Shown here one piece after another: positions 16,225 to 26,187 of a stretch of 64,000 nt of DNA. This DNA comes from Marinimicrococcus sp033875255 (GTDB lineage: Bacteria > Pseudomonadota > Alphaproteobacteria > Geminicoccales > Geminicoccaceae). Every line of letters begins with the position of its first letter. The stretch's first letter is position 1. The DNA lies in the NCBI GenBank assembly GCA_033875255.1, contig JAWZSN010000016.1:1-64000 (forward strand), read 5' to 3'. The notes under the pieces are model-generated. The model saw only the letters and a program-made list of their open reading frames with translations, searched no databases and had not been told where the DNA came from. The translations under genes were made by a program, and so were the position numbers.

Positions 16225-16294
16225 CCGCTCCCAATGTGCGCGCCGCTGTGTGGGCGGCGTCAGGTGTCTTTTGCACTTCAAAGGATCTCGTCCG

Positions 16295-16585
16295 ATGGCA
16301 CGACGCTGCGCGCTCTCCGGTAAGGGCGTCATGACCGGCAACAATGTCAGCCACGCCAACAACAAGACCCGTCGCCGGTTCCTGCCGAACCTGCTGCGCC
16401 GTCGTCTCTACAGCGAGACCTTGGGCGAGGCCGTGCGTCTGCGCATCGCCGCCAGCACGCTGCGCACCATCGAGAAGAACGGCGGCATCGACGGCTTCCT
16501 CGCCGGCACCGCCGATGCCAGCCTGCCCACCGACCTGGTGCGCCTGAAGCGTCGCATCGTCGAGAAGCAGGCCGCCGCCAGCTGA
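16295..16585 (+). CDS. rpmB: 50S ribosomal protein L28
   Basis: A 96-residue L28 protein of the large ribosomal subunit. It begins MARRCALSGKGVMTGNNVSH with the conserved NNKTRRRFLPNL segment, followed by the longer C-terminal extension typical of Alphaproteobacteria (ASTLRTIEKNGGIDGFL). A clear terminator at 16638-16668 ends the transcript. Standalone transcription from the promoter at 16196 is plausible. Confidence 0.97.
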   Translation: MARRCALSGKGVMTGNNVSHANNKTRRRFLPNLLRRRLYSETLGEAVRLRIAASTLRTIEKNGGIDGFLAGTADASLPTDLVRLKRRIVEKQAAAS

Positions 16586-16637
16586 GCTCCGCGTCGAGCG
16601 GCGTAGCACACGCCGCCGCTGGCGCAGCAAGCCACGA

Positions 16638-16668
16638 GGGCCCGCCGGAGTGATCCGGGCGGGCCTTT
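16638..16668 (+). terminator. Intrinsic terminator after rpmB
   Basis: GGCCCGCC (16639-16646) pairs with GGCGGGCC (16658-16665); GGA and TCC extend the stem with one bulged G around a GTGA loop. TTT follows at 16666. Confidence 0.8.
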
Positions 16669-16690
16669 CGGCGTTCATATCTCCAGCCAT

Positions 16691-17665
16691 TCAGGGCCGC
16701 CAGGCGAGCTGCAGCAGCAGCGTCTCCTGCAGGATGCTGAAATTGTCGTCGGACAGGACGAAGAGGTGGATGGCGCCGTCCGGCCCGGGCCGCGCTGCGA
16801 TCGCCTCGACATTGTCGCTGATGGTGCGCCCGCCGAGCCGCGCCAGCTCGCGTCCTTCGAGCACGGCACCTTGGACGGGCGGGAGAGCATCGAGGTCGAG
16901 CGCCGCGATGCGCCCTTCCAGACCGGCCAGCAGCGAGACCCGACGCTCCACCACGAAGAGCCAGCGGCCGAGCCGGGCGGCACCGGTGGGCCTGAAGCCG
17001 GCGGCGGGGCGGTAGCCCAGCAGCCTCGCGCGGCCCTCCTTCAAAAGGGCCGCGCGGTGCGCGCCGTCGTCCGTGCGCTGGCCCTCGCTCAGCAGGAGCA
17101 GGCTGCCGTCGGCAAGCCGGGCCGCCGCCTCGATACCCTCGTTGGACGGCGCCGCGTCGAGCGGGGCGGGCAGCTTCACGGCCTTCATCGGTCCCGTCGA
17201 GCCGGCCGGCCGGCCGGCAATGGCGTGGACCCGCTCCAAAAGCACATGCTGGCTGCCGTCGGCGTCGACGAGCAGCTCCTCGACGTCACGGGCGCGGCCG
17301 GCTCCGGCGAAGCGAAGCCGCTCGACCTGCCAGAAGTCGAGCCGGAGCAACGTGCCGTCCCCGGCGAAGGCCGGCCGGGCCTGCCACAGCCAGCCGCGGT
17401 CGCTCGCCACGAGGAGGTGCTCGCCGTCGAACGCCATGCCCGAGAAGCCGCCGAAGCCTTCGCGGCCGCCGCGCAGCTCCCAGGCGCCCAGAATCTCCAG
17501 CTCGCCGACATCGCGCCGGCCGGGTTCCTCGCGCCACAGCTCGACGGCGCGCAGCACCGCGGCCGGTGGCGCGCCCGGCTCGTCGGCCGTCGCCCGGGCG
17601 CAGCCGGGGAGCAGCAGCAGGGCGAGCAGCCAGGCGAGGTGCCGTGGCGGGGGAGAGCCGGTCAT
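16691..17665 (-). CDS. Esterase-like phytase-family lipoprotein
   Basis: A 324-residue protein with a lipoprotein signal (LAWLLALLLLPGC, Cys at 22), so probably membrane-anchored in the periplasm. The rest matches the esterase-like activity of phytase family: GFGGFSGMAFDGEHLLVASD, SNEGIEAAARLADGSLLLLSEGQ (split by me at the conserved NEG) and ISDNVEAIAA near the end, consistent with a beta-propeller-like fold. The substrate is unknown. It is encoded convergently with rpmB and is separated from the upstream Bax-inhibitor gene by a terminator, so it is probably transcribed on its own. Confidence 0.82.
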   Translation of the reverse strand: MTGSPPPRHLAWLLALLLLPGCARATADEPGAPPAAVLRAVELWREEPGRRDVGELEILGAWELRGGREGFGGFSGMAFDGEHLLVASDRGWLWQARPAFAGDGTLLRLDFWQVERLRFAGAGRARDVEELLVDADGSQHVLLERVHAIAGRPAGSTGPMKAVKLPAPLDAAPSNEGIEAAARLADGSLLLLSEGQRTDDGAHRAALLKEGRARLLGYRPAAGFRPTGAARLGRWLFVVERRVSLLAGLEGRIAALDLDALPPVQGAVLEGRELARLGGRTISDNVEAIAARPGPDGAIHLFVLSDDNFSILQETLLLQLAWRP

Positions 17666-17684
17666 CGCGGTGCTGGTCCAAAAG

Positions 17685-17712
17685 AAAAGGGGCCCCTCGC
17701 GGAGCCCCTCTC
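17685..17712 (-). terminator. Terminator after the Bax inhibitor-1 gene
   Basis: On the minus strand GGGGCTC...GAGGGGCCCC folds into a GC stem followed by TTTTCTTTT. It lies 26 bases after the stop at 17739. Confidence 0.7.
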
Positions 17713-17738
17713 GTCGTTGCTGACGATCTGCTGGATCC

Positions 17739-18458
17739 TCAGTCGCGCTGCGCGCCGAAAAGCTGCAGCAGCATCATGAAGAGGTTGATGAAGTTCAGGT
17801 AGAGGCTGAGGGCGCCCATGATCGACTTCTTGGCGGCCACGTCGCCGGCATCGCCGGCATAGTACTCTTCCTTGATCCGCTGCGAGTCGTAGGCGGTGAG
17901 ACCGGTGAACACCAGCACGCCGATCACGCTGACGGCGAACTGCAGTGCCGAGCTCTGCAGGAAGAGGTTCACGAGGCTCGCGATCACGATGCCGATCAGG
18001 CCCATGAACAGGAACGAGCCGAAGCCGGAGAGGTCGCGCTTGGTGGTGTAGCCGTAGAGGCTCACCGCGCCGAAGGTCGCGGCGGTGATGAAGAACACCC
18101 GCGCGATGCTCTCGCCGGTGAACACCAGGAAGACGCTGGCGAGCGACATGCCCATCACGGCGGCGAAGAGCCAGAAGGTGAGCTGGGCGGCGCTCACGCT
18201 CATGCTGTTGATGCGCGCGCCGAGGAAGAAGATGAAGCCCAGCGGGGCCAGCATCACGACCCACTTGAGCGGCGTGGTGAAGATGGGAACGTAGAGTGCC
18301 GGCGTCGAAGCAACCACCAAAGCCACGAGCCCGGTGATCGCCAGGCCCAGACCCATGTAGTTGTAGACGGCCAGCATGTAGCCGCGCAGCCCTTCGTCGA
18401 GCTGCTCGACGGTCGTTCCCCTGGCCTGCGCGAGCCGGGGATCCATGCGGAACGCCAT
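17739..18458 (-). CDS. Bax inhibitor-1 / YccA family membrane protein
   Basis: A 239-residue inner-membrane protein with seven hydrophobic segments, of the BI-1 (TMBIM) family. Bacterial members are pH-sensitive calcium leak channels or interact with FtsH; which applies here is unknown. The family C-terminal signature is present: AYDSQRIKEEYYAGDAG, then MGALSLYLNFINLF and MLLQLFG. It has its own promoter candidate upstream and terminator downstream, so it is probably monocistronic. Confidence 0.92.
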   Translation of the reverse strand: MAFRMDPRLAQARGTTVEQLDEGLRGYMLAVYNYMGLGLAITGLVALVVASTPALYVPIFTTPLKWVVMLAPLGFIFFLGARINSMSVSAAQLTFWLFAAVMGMSLASVFLVFTGESIARVFFITAATFGAVSLYGYTTKRDLSGFGSFLFMGLIGIVIASLVNLFLQSSALQFAVSVIGVLVFTGLTAYDSQRIKEEYYAGDAGDVAAKKSIMGALSLYLNFINLFMMLLQLFGAQRD

Positions 18459-18502
18459 GCTAACGGTCCCTCACTGTTATGCGGGTTGCTCCCGATGTGA
18501 AA

Positions 18503-18532
18503 ATCATATGGGCACATGACAAATACGTTCAA
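18503..18532 (-). promoter_or_regulatory. Promoter for the Bax inhibitor-1 gene
   Basis: On the minus strand TTGAAC (18532-18527) and TATGAT (18508-18503) are 18 bases apart and end 45 bases before the ATG at 18458. The surrounding 200 bases (18459-18658) are the only AT-richer stretch nearby and hold no gene. Confidence 0.55.
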
Positions 18533-18658
18533 GCCGAAAGCGGCCGGCAAAGCTGTACGCGAGATTAACTCCTGTTCATCCGGAGTAGAAAATCGCAACC
18601 GGAAGTCATGGCCGGGGGTCACCCCGATCTTTGTGTTCCGCCGCCGGCCGCGCTGATC

Positions 18659-19393
18659 TCAGCCAATCAGCGCCAGCGCGGGAAAGGATTCCAGCAGCCA
18701 GTAGGCGATCACCTCGAGCTGGCCGGTGAGCATGAGGATGCCCATGACGATCAGCAGCACGCCCGCCGCGCGCTGCAAATGGCGCCCGGCGCTGCTCAGG
18801 CGGCGCAGCTGGGCCAGCAGGCGGTCGACGAACAGCGCCGCCAGGAGGAAGGGGATACCCAGACCCAGCGCATAGATCGCCAATAGCGCGGTGCCGCGGC
18901 CGATATCGCCGCTGCTGGCGCTCATGGTGAGGATCGCCCCCAGGACCGGGCCGATGCACGGCGTCCAGCCGAAGGCGAAGGCCAGGCCCATGGCGAAGGC
19001 GCCCAGGACGTTGCCCCTGGCGAGCCCCGTCTCGAACCGCGCCTCGCGGCCCAGCAGGCCGAGCGGCGAGAGGCCCGCGAGGTGGAGCCCGAAGAGCAGC
19101 ACCACCACGCCCGCCACCATGCCCAGCTCGTAGCGCCATGTCAGCAGCAGCTCGCCCAGGAGCGTGGCGCTGGCGCCCAGCGCCACGAACACCACGGTGA
19201 AGCCGGCCACGAAGAAGGAGGCCGGGAGGAGCGCCTTGAGCCGGGCCTGACGATCGTCGCGCAGATCCTCCAGCGAGGCGCCGGTGACGTAGGAGAGGTA
19301 GCCCGGCACCAGCGGCAGGACGCAGGGCGACAGGAACGAGATGATCCCGGCGCCGAGCGCCGTGAGCATGCCTATGAGGGTCAGGTCCAGCAT
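18659..19393 (-). CDS. CcdA-family cytochrome c biogenesis / disulfide electron transporter
   Basis: A 244-residue membrane protein with six hydrophobic segments that passes reducing electrons across the inner membrane to periplasmic thiol proteins. The two redox-active cysteines are visible: SFLSPCVLPLVPGYLSYVTG near residue 25 and FGWTPCIGPVLGAIL near residue 145, the expected positions. No thioredoxin partner is adjacent. It lies upstream of the BI-1 gene on the same strand, with 200 bases between. Confidence 0.92.
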   Translation of the reverse strand: MLDLTLIGMLTALGAGIISFLSPCVLPLVPGYLSYVTGASLEDLRDDRQARLKALLPASFFVAGFTVVFVALGASATLLGELLLTWRYELGMVAGVVVLLFGLHLAGLSPLGLLGREARFETGLARGNVLGAFAMGLAFAFGWTPCIGPVLGAILTMSASSGDIGRGTALLAIYALGLGIPFLLAALFVDRLLAQLRRLSSAGRHLQRAAGVLLIVMGILMLTGQLEVIAYWLLESFPALALIG

Positions 19394-19463
19394 GATGCTT
19401 CCCAGCTAGCGCCGGCGGCGGCGCCCGCCAAGAGCCGGCGCCGTGACCCTCGGTCGCAGCGGC

Positions 19464-21992
19464 TCACGGTCGTCGGAGCAGCAGGCCCGCTGGCGCCCGC
19501 AGCAGCCGCCAGGTGGCGAGCGCGCCGCTTGCCAGGGTCACCAGCAGGGCGCCCGCGGCGACCGCGATCGCCGGCAGCGGGGCGAGGTGCCAGTCGAGAT
19601 CGAGGACCAGCCACACCACGAGCCACGCGCCGATGCCGCCGATAACGAGGCCCAGCAGGGCGGCCCCCGCCCCGAGGCTCGCATACTCGGCGAGGAACAG
19701 GCGCAGCAGGTCGGCGCGGCGCGCACCCAGCACCTTGAGCAGCACCGTCTGGTAGAGCTGGCGCTGGCGGCTGACATTGACGGCGCCGGCCAGCACCAGG
19801 GCGCCGGTCGCCAGCGTCACCGCGGCGACGATGCGCACCGCAAGGCCGATGGTCCCGATCGCCTCGCCCAGCCGCGCCACCACCTCGCCGATGGAGATCG
19901 GCGTGACATTGGGCAGCGCCCGGGCCACCGCCTCGGTGAGCGGCAGCTCGACGCCGGGTGCGGCCTCGACAGCGGCGATCATGGTGTGCGGCGCCTTGTC
20001 GATGACCCCCGGGCTCAGGATGAAGACGAAGCCCAGGCGGCCGCGACTCCAGTCGATCTCGCGGCGGATGCTGGCGATGCGCGCCTCGATCACCCGGCCC
20101 AGCAGGTTGAAGGCGAGCGTGTCGCCTACCCCCACGCCATAGCCGCGCGCCACCTCCTCCTCGACCGAGACGAGTGGCTCGCCGGCATAGTCCTCCGGCC
20201 ACCACCGGCCGGCCACCAGCTCGGTGTCGGGCGGCGTGGCGGCGGCGTAGGTCAGACCGCGGTCGCGCCGGACGGTCCAGCGGACATGCTCGGCCACCGC
20301 CGCCTCGTCCACCGGAACCCCGGCGATCCGCACCACCCGGGCGCGCAGCAGCGGAGCGGACTGGGCGATTTGCGCTCCCTCCGTCTCCTCCACGAGCGCC
20401 CCGAAGCGCTGCCACTGGTCGGGCTGGATGTCGATGAACACCACCGAGGGCGCGCGGTCGGGCAGGCCCTGCTCGAGCTCGCGCTCGAGCACGCCTTGCA
20501 GCAGCCCCACCATGGTGAGGACGGCGAGGCCGGCGCCCAGCGCCACCAGCACGCTGGCGGCGCTCGAGCCCGGCCGGCGGAGATTGCCGGCGGCGAGGCG
20601 GATCGGTAGCGGCCCGTGGCGGCCCAGCCTGTGGAGCAGGCCGATCACCAGCCGCGCGAGCAGTGCCAGGAGCAGGGACGCCGCCACCGCCGCTCCGACG
20701 AACCACATGCCGATGACCTTCTGCGGCACCCCCAGGACGGCGAGCAGGGCCAGCAGCGCGAGCCCGCCGCCGATGGCCGCCAGTGCCGACGGGCGCGGCA
20801 GGCGCCGCTCGGGCGCCACCTCGTCGCGGAACAGGGCCGCCGGACTGATCTCGCGGGCGATGGACAGCGGCCAGAGCGCGAAGACGAAGGCGGTGAGGAA
20901 GCCCGCCCCGGCGGCCAGCAGCAGCGGGCCGGGATAGAGGGCATGGTCGAGGCGGATCGGCAGCAGGCCTGCCAGCAGCCCGTCGATGGCGAAAGGCAGC
21001 AGCGCGCCGGCCACGAGGCCGGCGGCGATGCCGACGGCGGCCAGCAGGAGGATCTGCACGAGATAGATGGCAAGAACCTGGCGGCTGCCGGCGCCGAGGC
21101 TCTTCAAGGTGGCGATGGTGGCGATCCGGCTCTCGACATAGCCGCGCACGGCGAGCCCCACGCCGAGGCCGCCGACCAGCAGCGAGGTCAGCCCGGCGAG
21201 GCTCAGGAAGGTGGCGAGCCGGTCGGTGAGGCGGGCGATGCGTGGCTGCACCTCGGCGCGGCTGCGGGCCCGCCACGAGCTTTCCGGGTTGCCCTCGTGC
21301 AGCGCCTCGACCCAGGCGGCCGGGTCGGTCCCGTCGGGCAGGGCGATGCGGTAGAGGTGATGGGCCAGCGCACCCGGCTGGAGCACCGCGCTTGCCGCCA
21401 GCGCGTCCTGCGCGACGATCAGGCGCGGGGCGATCTCGAGGCGGCCAGCCATCACGTCGGGCTCGCGCACCAGCACGGCGCGCAGCTCGATCTCGCGCTC
21501 GCCCAGCTGCAGCCGGTCGCCGACGGCGACGCCGAGCCGGGTCAAGAGCGCCTGCTCGGCCACCGCGCCGCCGTTCTCGAGCGCGTCCTGCAGCCTCATC
21601 GCAGGGGCGAGCTCGACTGCGCCAAACAGCGGATAGGCGCCGTCGACCGCCTTGAGCGCCGCCACCACATGGCGGCCGCCATCGGGCTCTGCCGCGGCGC
21701 TGGCCACCATGACGTTGGTGCGCACCGCCTCGCTCAGCCGGGCCCCCTGCGGCAGCAGGCCGGCCAGCTCGGCCGCCGGCAGCGGCCGGTTGGCGTTCTC
21801 GATCGCCGCGTCGCCGCCAAGCAGGACCGCCGCGTCGCGCCGCAGCGCCGCGTCGATGGCCCCCTGGACGCTGCCGACGGCGGCGATCGCCGCCACGCCG
21901 ATGGCGAGGCAGGCGAGGAACACGGCAAGGCCGCGCATCCCGCCGCGCATCTCGCGCCGGGCGACGATCCACGCGATCTTCAGGTTGCGCAT
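19464..21992 (-). CDS. ybbP: FtsX-like ABC permease, YbbP family
   Basis: An 842-residue inner-membrane protein with an N-terminal membrane anchor, two FtsX-like membrane domains (about residues 245-400 and 700-835) and large periplasmic loops, the YbbP architecture. ATG 21992 (MRNLKIAWIVARREMRGG) is four bases after the stop of the ATPase gene. Together with YbbA it forms a MacB/LolCDE-type transporter or mechanotransmission complex; the cargo is unknown. The neighbouring tesA gene reproduces the arrangement known in Escherichia coli. Confidence 0.9.
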   Translation of the reverse strand: MRNLKIAWIVARREMRGGMRGLAVFLACLAIGVAAIAAVGSVQGAIDAALRRDAAVLLGGDAAIENANRPLPAAELAGLLPQGARLSEAVRTNVMVASAAAEPDGGRHVVAALKAVDGAYPLFGAVELAPAMRLQDALENGGAVAEQALLTRLGVAVGDRLQLGEREIELRAVLVREPDVMAGRLEIAPRLIVAQDALAASAVLQPGALAHHLYRIALPDGTDPAAWVEALHEGNPESSWRARSRAEVQPRIARLTDRLATFLSLAGLTSLLVGGLGVGLAVRGYVESRIATIATLKSLGAGSRQVLAIYLVQILLLAAVGIAAGLVAGALLPFAIDGLLAGLLPIRLDHALYPGPLLLAAGAGFLTAFVFALWPLSIAREISPAALFRDEVAPERRLPRPSALAAIGGGLALLALLAVLGVPQKVIGMWFVGAAVAASLLLALLARLVIGLLHRLGRHGPLPIRLAAGNLRRPGSSAASVLVALGAGLAVLTMVGLLQGVLERELEQGLPDRAPSVVFIDIQPDQWQRFGALVEETEGAQIAQSAPLLRARVVRIAGVPVDEAAVAEHVRWTVRRDRGLTYAAATPPDTELVAGRWWPEDYAGEPLVSVEEEVARGYGVGVGDTLAFNLLGRVIEARIASIRREIDWSRGRLGFVFILSPGVIDKAPHTMIAAVEAAPGVELPLTEAVARALPNVTPISIGEVVARLGEAIGTIGLAVRIVAAVTLATGALVLAGAVNVSRQRQLYQTVLLKVLGARRADLLRLFLAEYASLGAGAALLGLVIGGIGAWLVVWLVLDLDWHLAPLPAIAVAAGALLVTLASGALATWRLLRAPAGLLLRRP

Positions 21993-21996
21993 CGGC

Positions 21997-22686
21997 TCAG
22001 CCCACCGCCAGCGGGCGGGTGGCGGCCGGCGCCTCGAGGCGGCCATCGACCATGCGCCGCACCGCCTGGCAGCGCTCTGCCAACGCCGGGTCGTGGGTGA
22101 CCAGCACCAAGGTGGCGCCGCGGTCGCGCTGGACGCCGAACAGCAGGTCGATGATGTCGTGGCCGGTGTCGCTGTCGAGATTGCCGGTGGGCTCGTCGGC
22201 GATGATGACCGGCGGCTCGTTGGCGAGCGCGCGCGCGAGCGCCACCCGCTGCTGCTCGCCCCCCGAGAGCTGGCCCGGATAATGGCGCGCGCGATGGCCC
22301 AGCCCGACCTCCTCGAGGAGCCGCGCGGCGGCTGGCGACGCGTTGCGGCGGCCGGCGAGCTCCAGGGGCAGGGCGACGTTCTCGGCTGCCGTCATGGTCG
22401 GGATGAGGTGGAAAGCCTGGAAGAGGATCCCCAGATGGTCCCGGCGGAACCGTGCCAGCCCGTCCTCGTCGAGGGCCGAGAGCTCGGTGCCGTCGATCTC
22501 GACCCGGCCGGCGCTGGGCCGCTCGATTCCGCCCATGACGGCCAGCAGGCTCGACTTGCCGGAGCCCGAGGGGCCGACGATGCTCAGGCTCGTCCCCTCG
22601 GCCACGGCCAGATCGATGCCTTTGAGAATGTGCACCGGGCCGGCGGTGCTCGGCAGCGTCAGATCAATATCGGAGAGCCTGATCAT
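21997..22686 (-). CDS. ybbA: ABC transporter ATP-binding protein, YbbA family
   Basis: A 229-residue ATPase of the LolD/MacB type: Walker A GPSGSGKSS, signature LSGGEQQRVALARAL and Walker B VIIADEPTGNLDSDTG. It energises the YbbP permease encoded immediately downstream. Its ATG at 22686 shares bases with the ATG of tesA on the opposite strand (CATG), so its promoter must lie inside tesA or the transcript is leaderless. Confidence 0.93.
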   Translation of the reverse strand: MIRLSDIDLTLPSTAGPVHILKGIDLAVAEGTSLSIVGPSGSGKSSLLAVMGGIERPSAGRVEIDGTELSALDEDGLARFRRDHLGILFQAFHLIPTMTAAENVALPLELAGRRNASPAAARLLEEVGLGHRARHYPGQLSGGEQQRVALARALANEPPVIIADEPTGNLDSDTGHDIIDLLFGVQRDRGATLVLVTHDPALAERCQAVRRMVDGRLEAPAATRPLAVG

Positions 22687-23383
22687 GAATATCCCGTGGG
22701 CGAAGAGGACCGGTGAGCCGAGCAGTGAGATTGCGCTCCTGTGGCGCTCAAGCAAGGTGGCACTGGCAGCTCTCGGCCTTTTGGCGGCGATGCCGGAGGC
22801 CCGCGCCGAGCCGGCCTGCAGTATCGCGGTGCTCGGCGATTCCCTCACCGCCGGCCTCGGCCTCGACCTCGAGGATGCCTTCCCGGCCCGTCTCGAGGAA
22901 GCGCTGCACGCCCGCTCCTGGCCTTGCGCCGTGGTCGATGCGGGGGTCTCCGGCGACACCTCGGCCGGCGGGGCGGCGCGGGCTGGCTGGGTGCTGGCCG
23001 ACCGGCCCTCGCATCTCCTCGTCGAGCTGGGGGGCAACGATGCGCTGCGCGCCCTCCCGGCCGACCAGCTCGAGGCCAACCTCGAGCGGATCATGGCGGA
23101 GGCCGCGGCAGCCGGCGTGCCGGTGCTGCTCGCCGGCATGCTCGCCCCGCCCAATCTGGGCAAGACCTATGGCGAGGCGTTCTCCGCCGCCTTCGCGACC
23201 GTGGCGGAGCGCCACGAGGTGCCGCTCTACCCGTTCTTCCTCGAGGGCGTCGCCGCCCGCCCCGAGCTGCTTCAGGCGGACGGTATCCATCCCAACGCCG
23301 AAGGCGTAGAGCGTATCGTCGAGAACATCCTGCCGGCGATCGAGCGCTGGCTCGACGCCACCGGCGTGCGCCCGGCCTCCTGA
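22685..23383 (+). CDS. tesA: Arylesterase / lysophospholipase L1, TesA family
   Basis: A 232-residue SGNH/GDSL hydrolase. A hydrophobic leader ending near PEARA precedes the mature part. GDSLTAGLG holds the nucleophile Ser, GGNDALRALP gives the Gly/Asn oxyanion residues and DGIHPNAEG holds the Asp-His of the triad. Periplasmic thioesterase/arylesterase activity is expected. ATG 22685 gives a 40-residue leader with a long charged n-region; a later GTG near 22757 would shorten it, so the start is uncertain. Divergent from ybbA. Confidence 0.9.
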   Translation: MNIPWAKRTGEPSSEIALLWRSSKVALAALGLLAAMPEARAEPACSIAVLGDSLTAGLGLDLEDAFPARLEEALHARSWPCAVVDAGVSGDTSAGGAARAGWVLADRPSHLLVELGGNDALRALPADQLEANLERIMAEAAAAGVPVLLAGMLAPPNLGKTYGEAFSAAFATVAERHEVPLYPFFLEGVAARPELLQADGIHPNAEGVERIVENILPAIERWLDATGVRPAS

Positions 23384-23452
23384 GCGCGTCCTTCTTTCAC
23401 TGGTGTCATGGCTCTCGAGGGGATATTAAGTTACCGCCGTTTTGCTAAGGAC

Positions 23453-23514
23453 TTACCCACATCTGTTGATAAGTCGGGGGACAAGTCTGTGTCCCGCGGC
23501 CGAGCTGTGGATAA
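23453..23514. other. Cluster of three DnaA-box-like sites
   Basis: TTACCCACA at 23453-23461 (one mismatch to TTATCCACA), TGTTGATAA at 23464-23472 (reverse strand, one mismatch) and TGTGGATAA at 23506-23514 (reverse strand, perfect) lie within 62 bases. The 310-base gap between tesA and acs is locally AT-richer (GGATATTAAG, GGAAAAAGTGCAAAATG). It could be a replication origin or a DnaA-regulated promoter. None of the genes usually seen at alphaproteobacterial origins is in the window. Confidence 0.45.
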
Positions 23515-23692
23515 GGGCGTGGAAAAAGTGCAAAATGCCCGGTTCGGGAATCTGCCCGACGGGTGCGCGCCGCGCGGCAAATCGTCGTGAGATGCTTGAG
23601 AGCGCAGGATCGAGCGCTCATAGATCATGGTGAACTCGGCCGGTACCCGAGCAGTGCCGGCCGGACATCGAGGCGAGAAGAAAGGGGGGCCC

Positions 23693-25630
<1,938 letters not shown>

Positions 25631-25635
25631 AGCGC

Positions 25636-26187
25636 TCAGCCCGCCGCCCGGCGGGAGGGGCCACCCGGCTCCTTCCCGTCGGCGGACGGGAGCTGCCCTC
25701 TCAGGGCGCGCTCCTCGACGCGCCGCCGCCATGCCAGAAGCAGGAGGTTGGCGAGCCCGAAGGCGAGCGCCAGCTCCCAGGCGCCGAAGGCCAGCGGCAG
25801 GAGCGGGATCTCCGCCAGGACCAGCAGATAGTTGGGGTGGCGCAGCCAGCGATAGGGGCCGCGCCGCACCAGCGGTGCATCGGGCAGGACGAGGATCCGC
25901 GTCGTCCAGCGCCCGCCGAGGCTGGCGACGATCCAAAGGCGCAGCGGCTGGAGGGCGGCCCAGAGTCCGAGCAGCCACCAGTCGGGCGCCCGTCCGGCCG
26001 GCACCAGCAGCGCCAGCGCCAGCAGCCAGCCGCCATGCAGAAGGATGAACAGAGGGTAGTGCCGCGCGCCGTGCTCGATGGCGCCCAGGGCGCGCAGGCG
26101 GCTCGTGTTGCGGGCGGCGATCCGCAGCTCCCACAGGCGCTGGAGCGCCACCAGCAGCACCACCAGATGGACCGGGCCGACGCTCAC
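25636..26187 (-). CDS. Isoprenylcysteine carboxyl methyltransferase-like membrane protein
   Basis: A 183-residue membrane protein with about four to five hydrophobic segments and the ICMT-family ending GPYRWLRHPNYLLVL (residues near 112-126) and a conserved Glu beyond, the S-adenosylmethionine-binding part. Its start overlaps the stop of the type III polyketide synthase gene (ATGA). In Bacillus the equivalent pair (BpsA/BpsB) makes alkylpyrones and then O-methylates them, so the likely substrate here is the polyketide product rather than a prenylated protein. Confidence 0.82.
   Translation of the reverse strand: MSVGPVHLVVLLVALQRLWELRIAARNTSRLRALGAIEHGARHYPLFILLHGGWLLALALLVPAGRAPDWWLLGLWAALQPLRLWIVASLGGRWTTRILVLPDAPLVRRGPYRWLRHPNYLLVLAEIPLLPLAFGAWELALAFGLANLLLLAWRRRVEERALRGQLPSADGKEPGGPSRRAAG

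Noticed and set aside
16691..17665. True phytase activity for the phytase-like lipoprotein
   Set aside because: The sequence matches the esterase-like phytase family by general pattern only; no calcium or phosphate-binding set typical of characterised phytases could be pointed to, so no activity is claimed.
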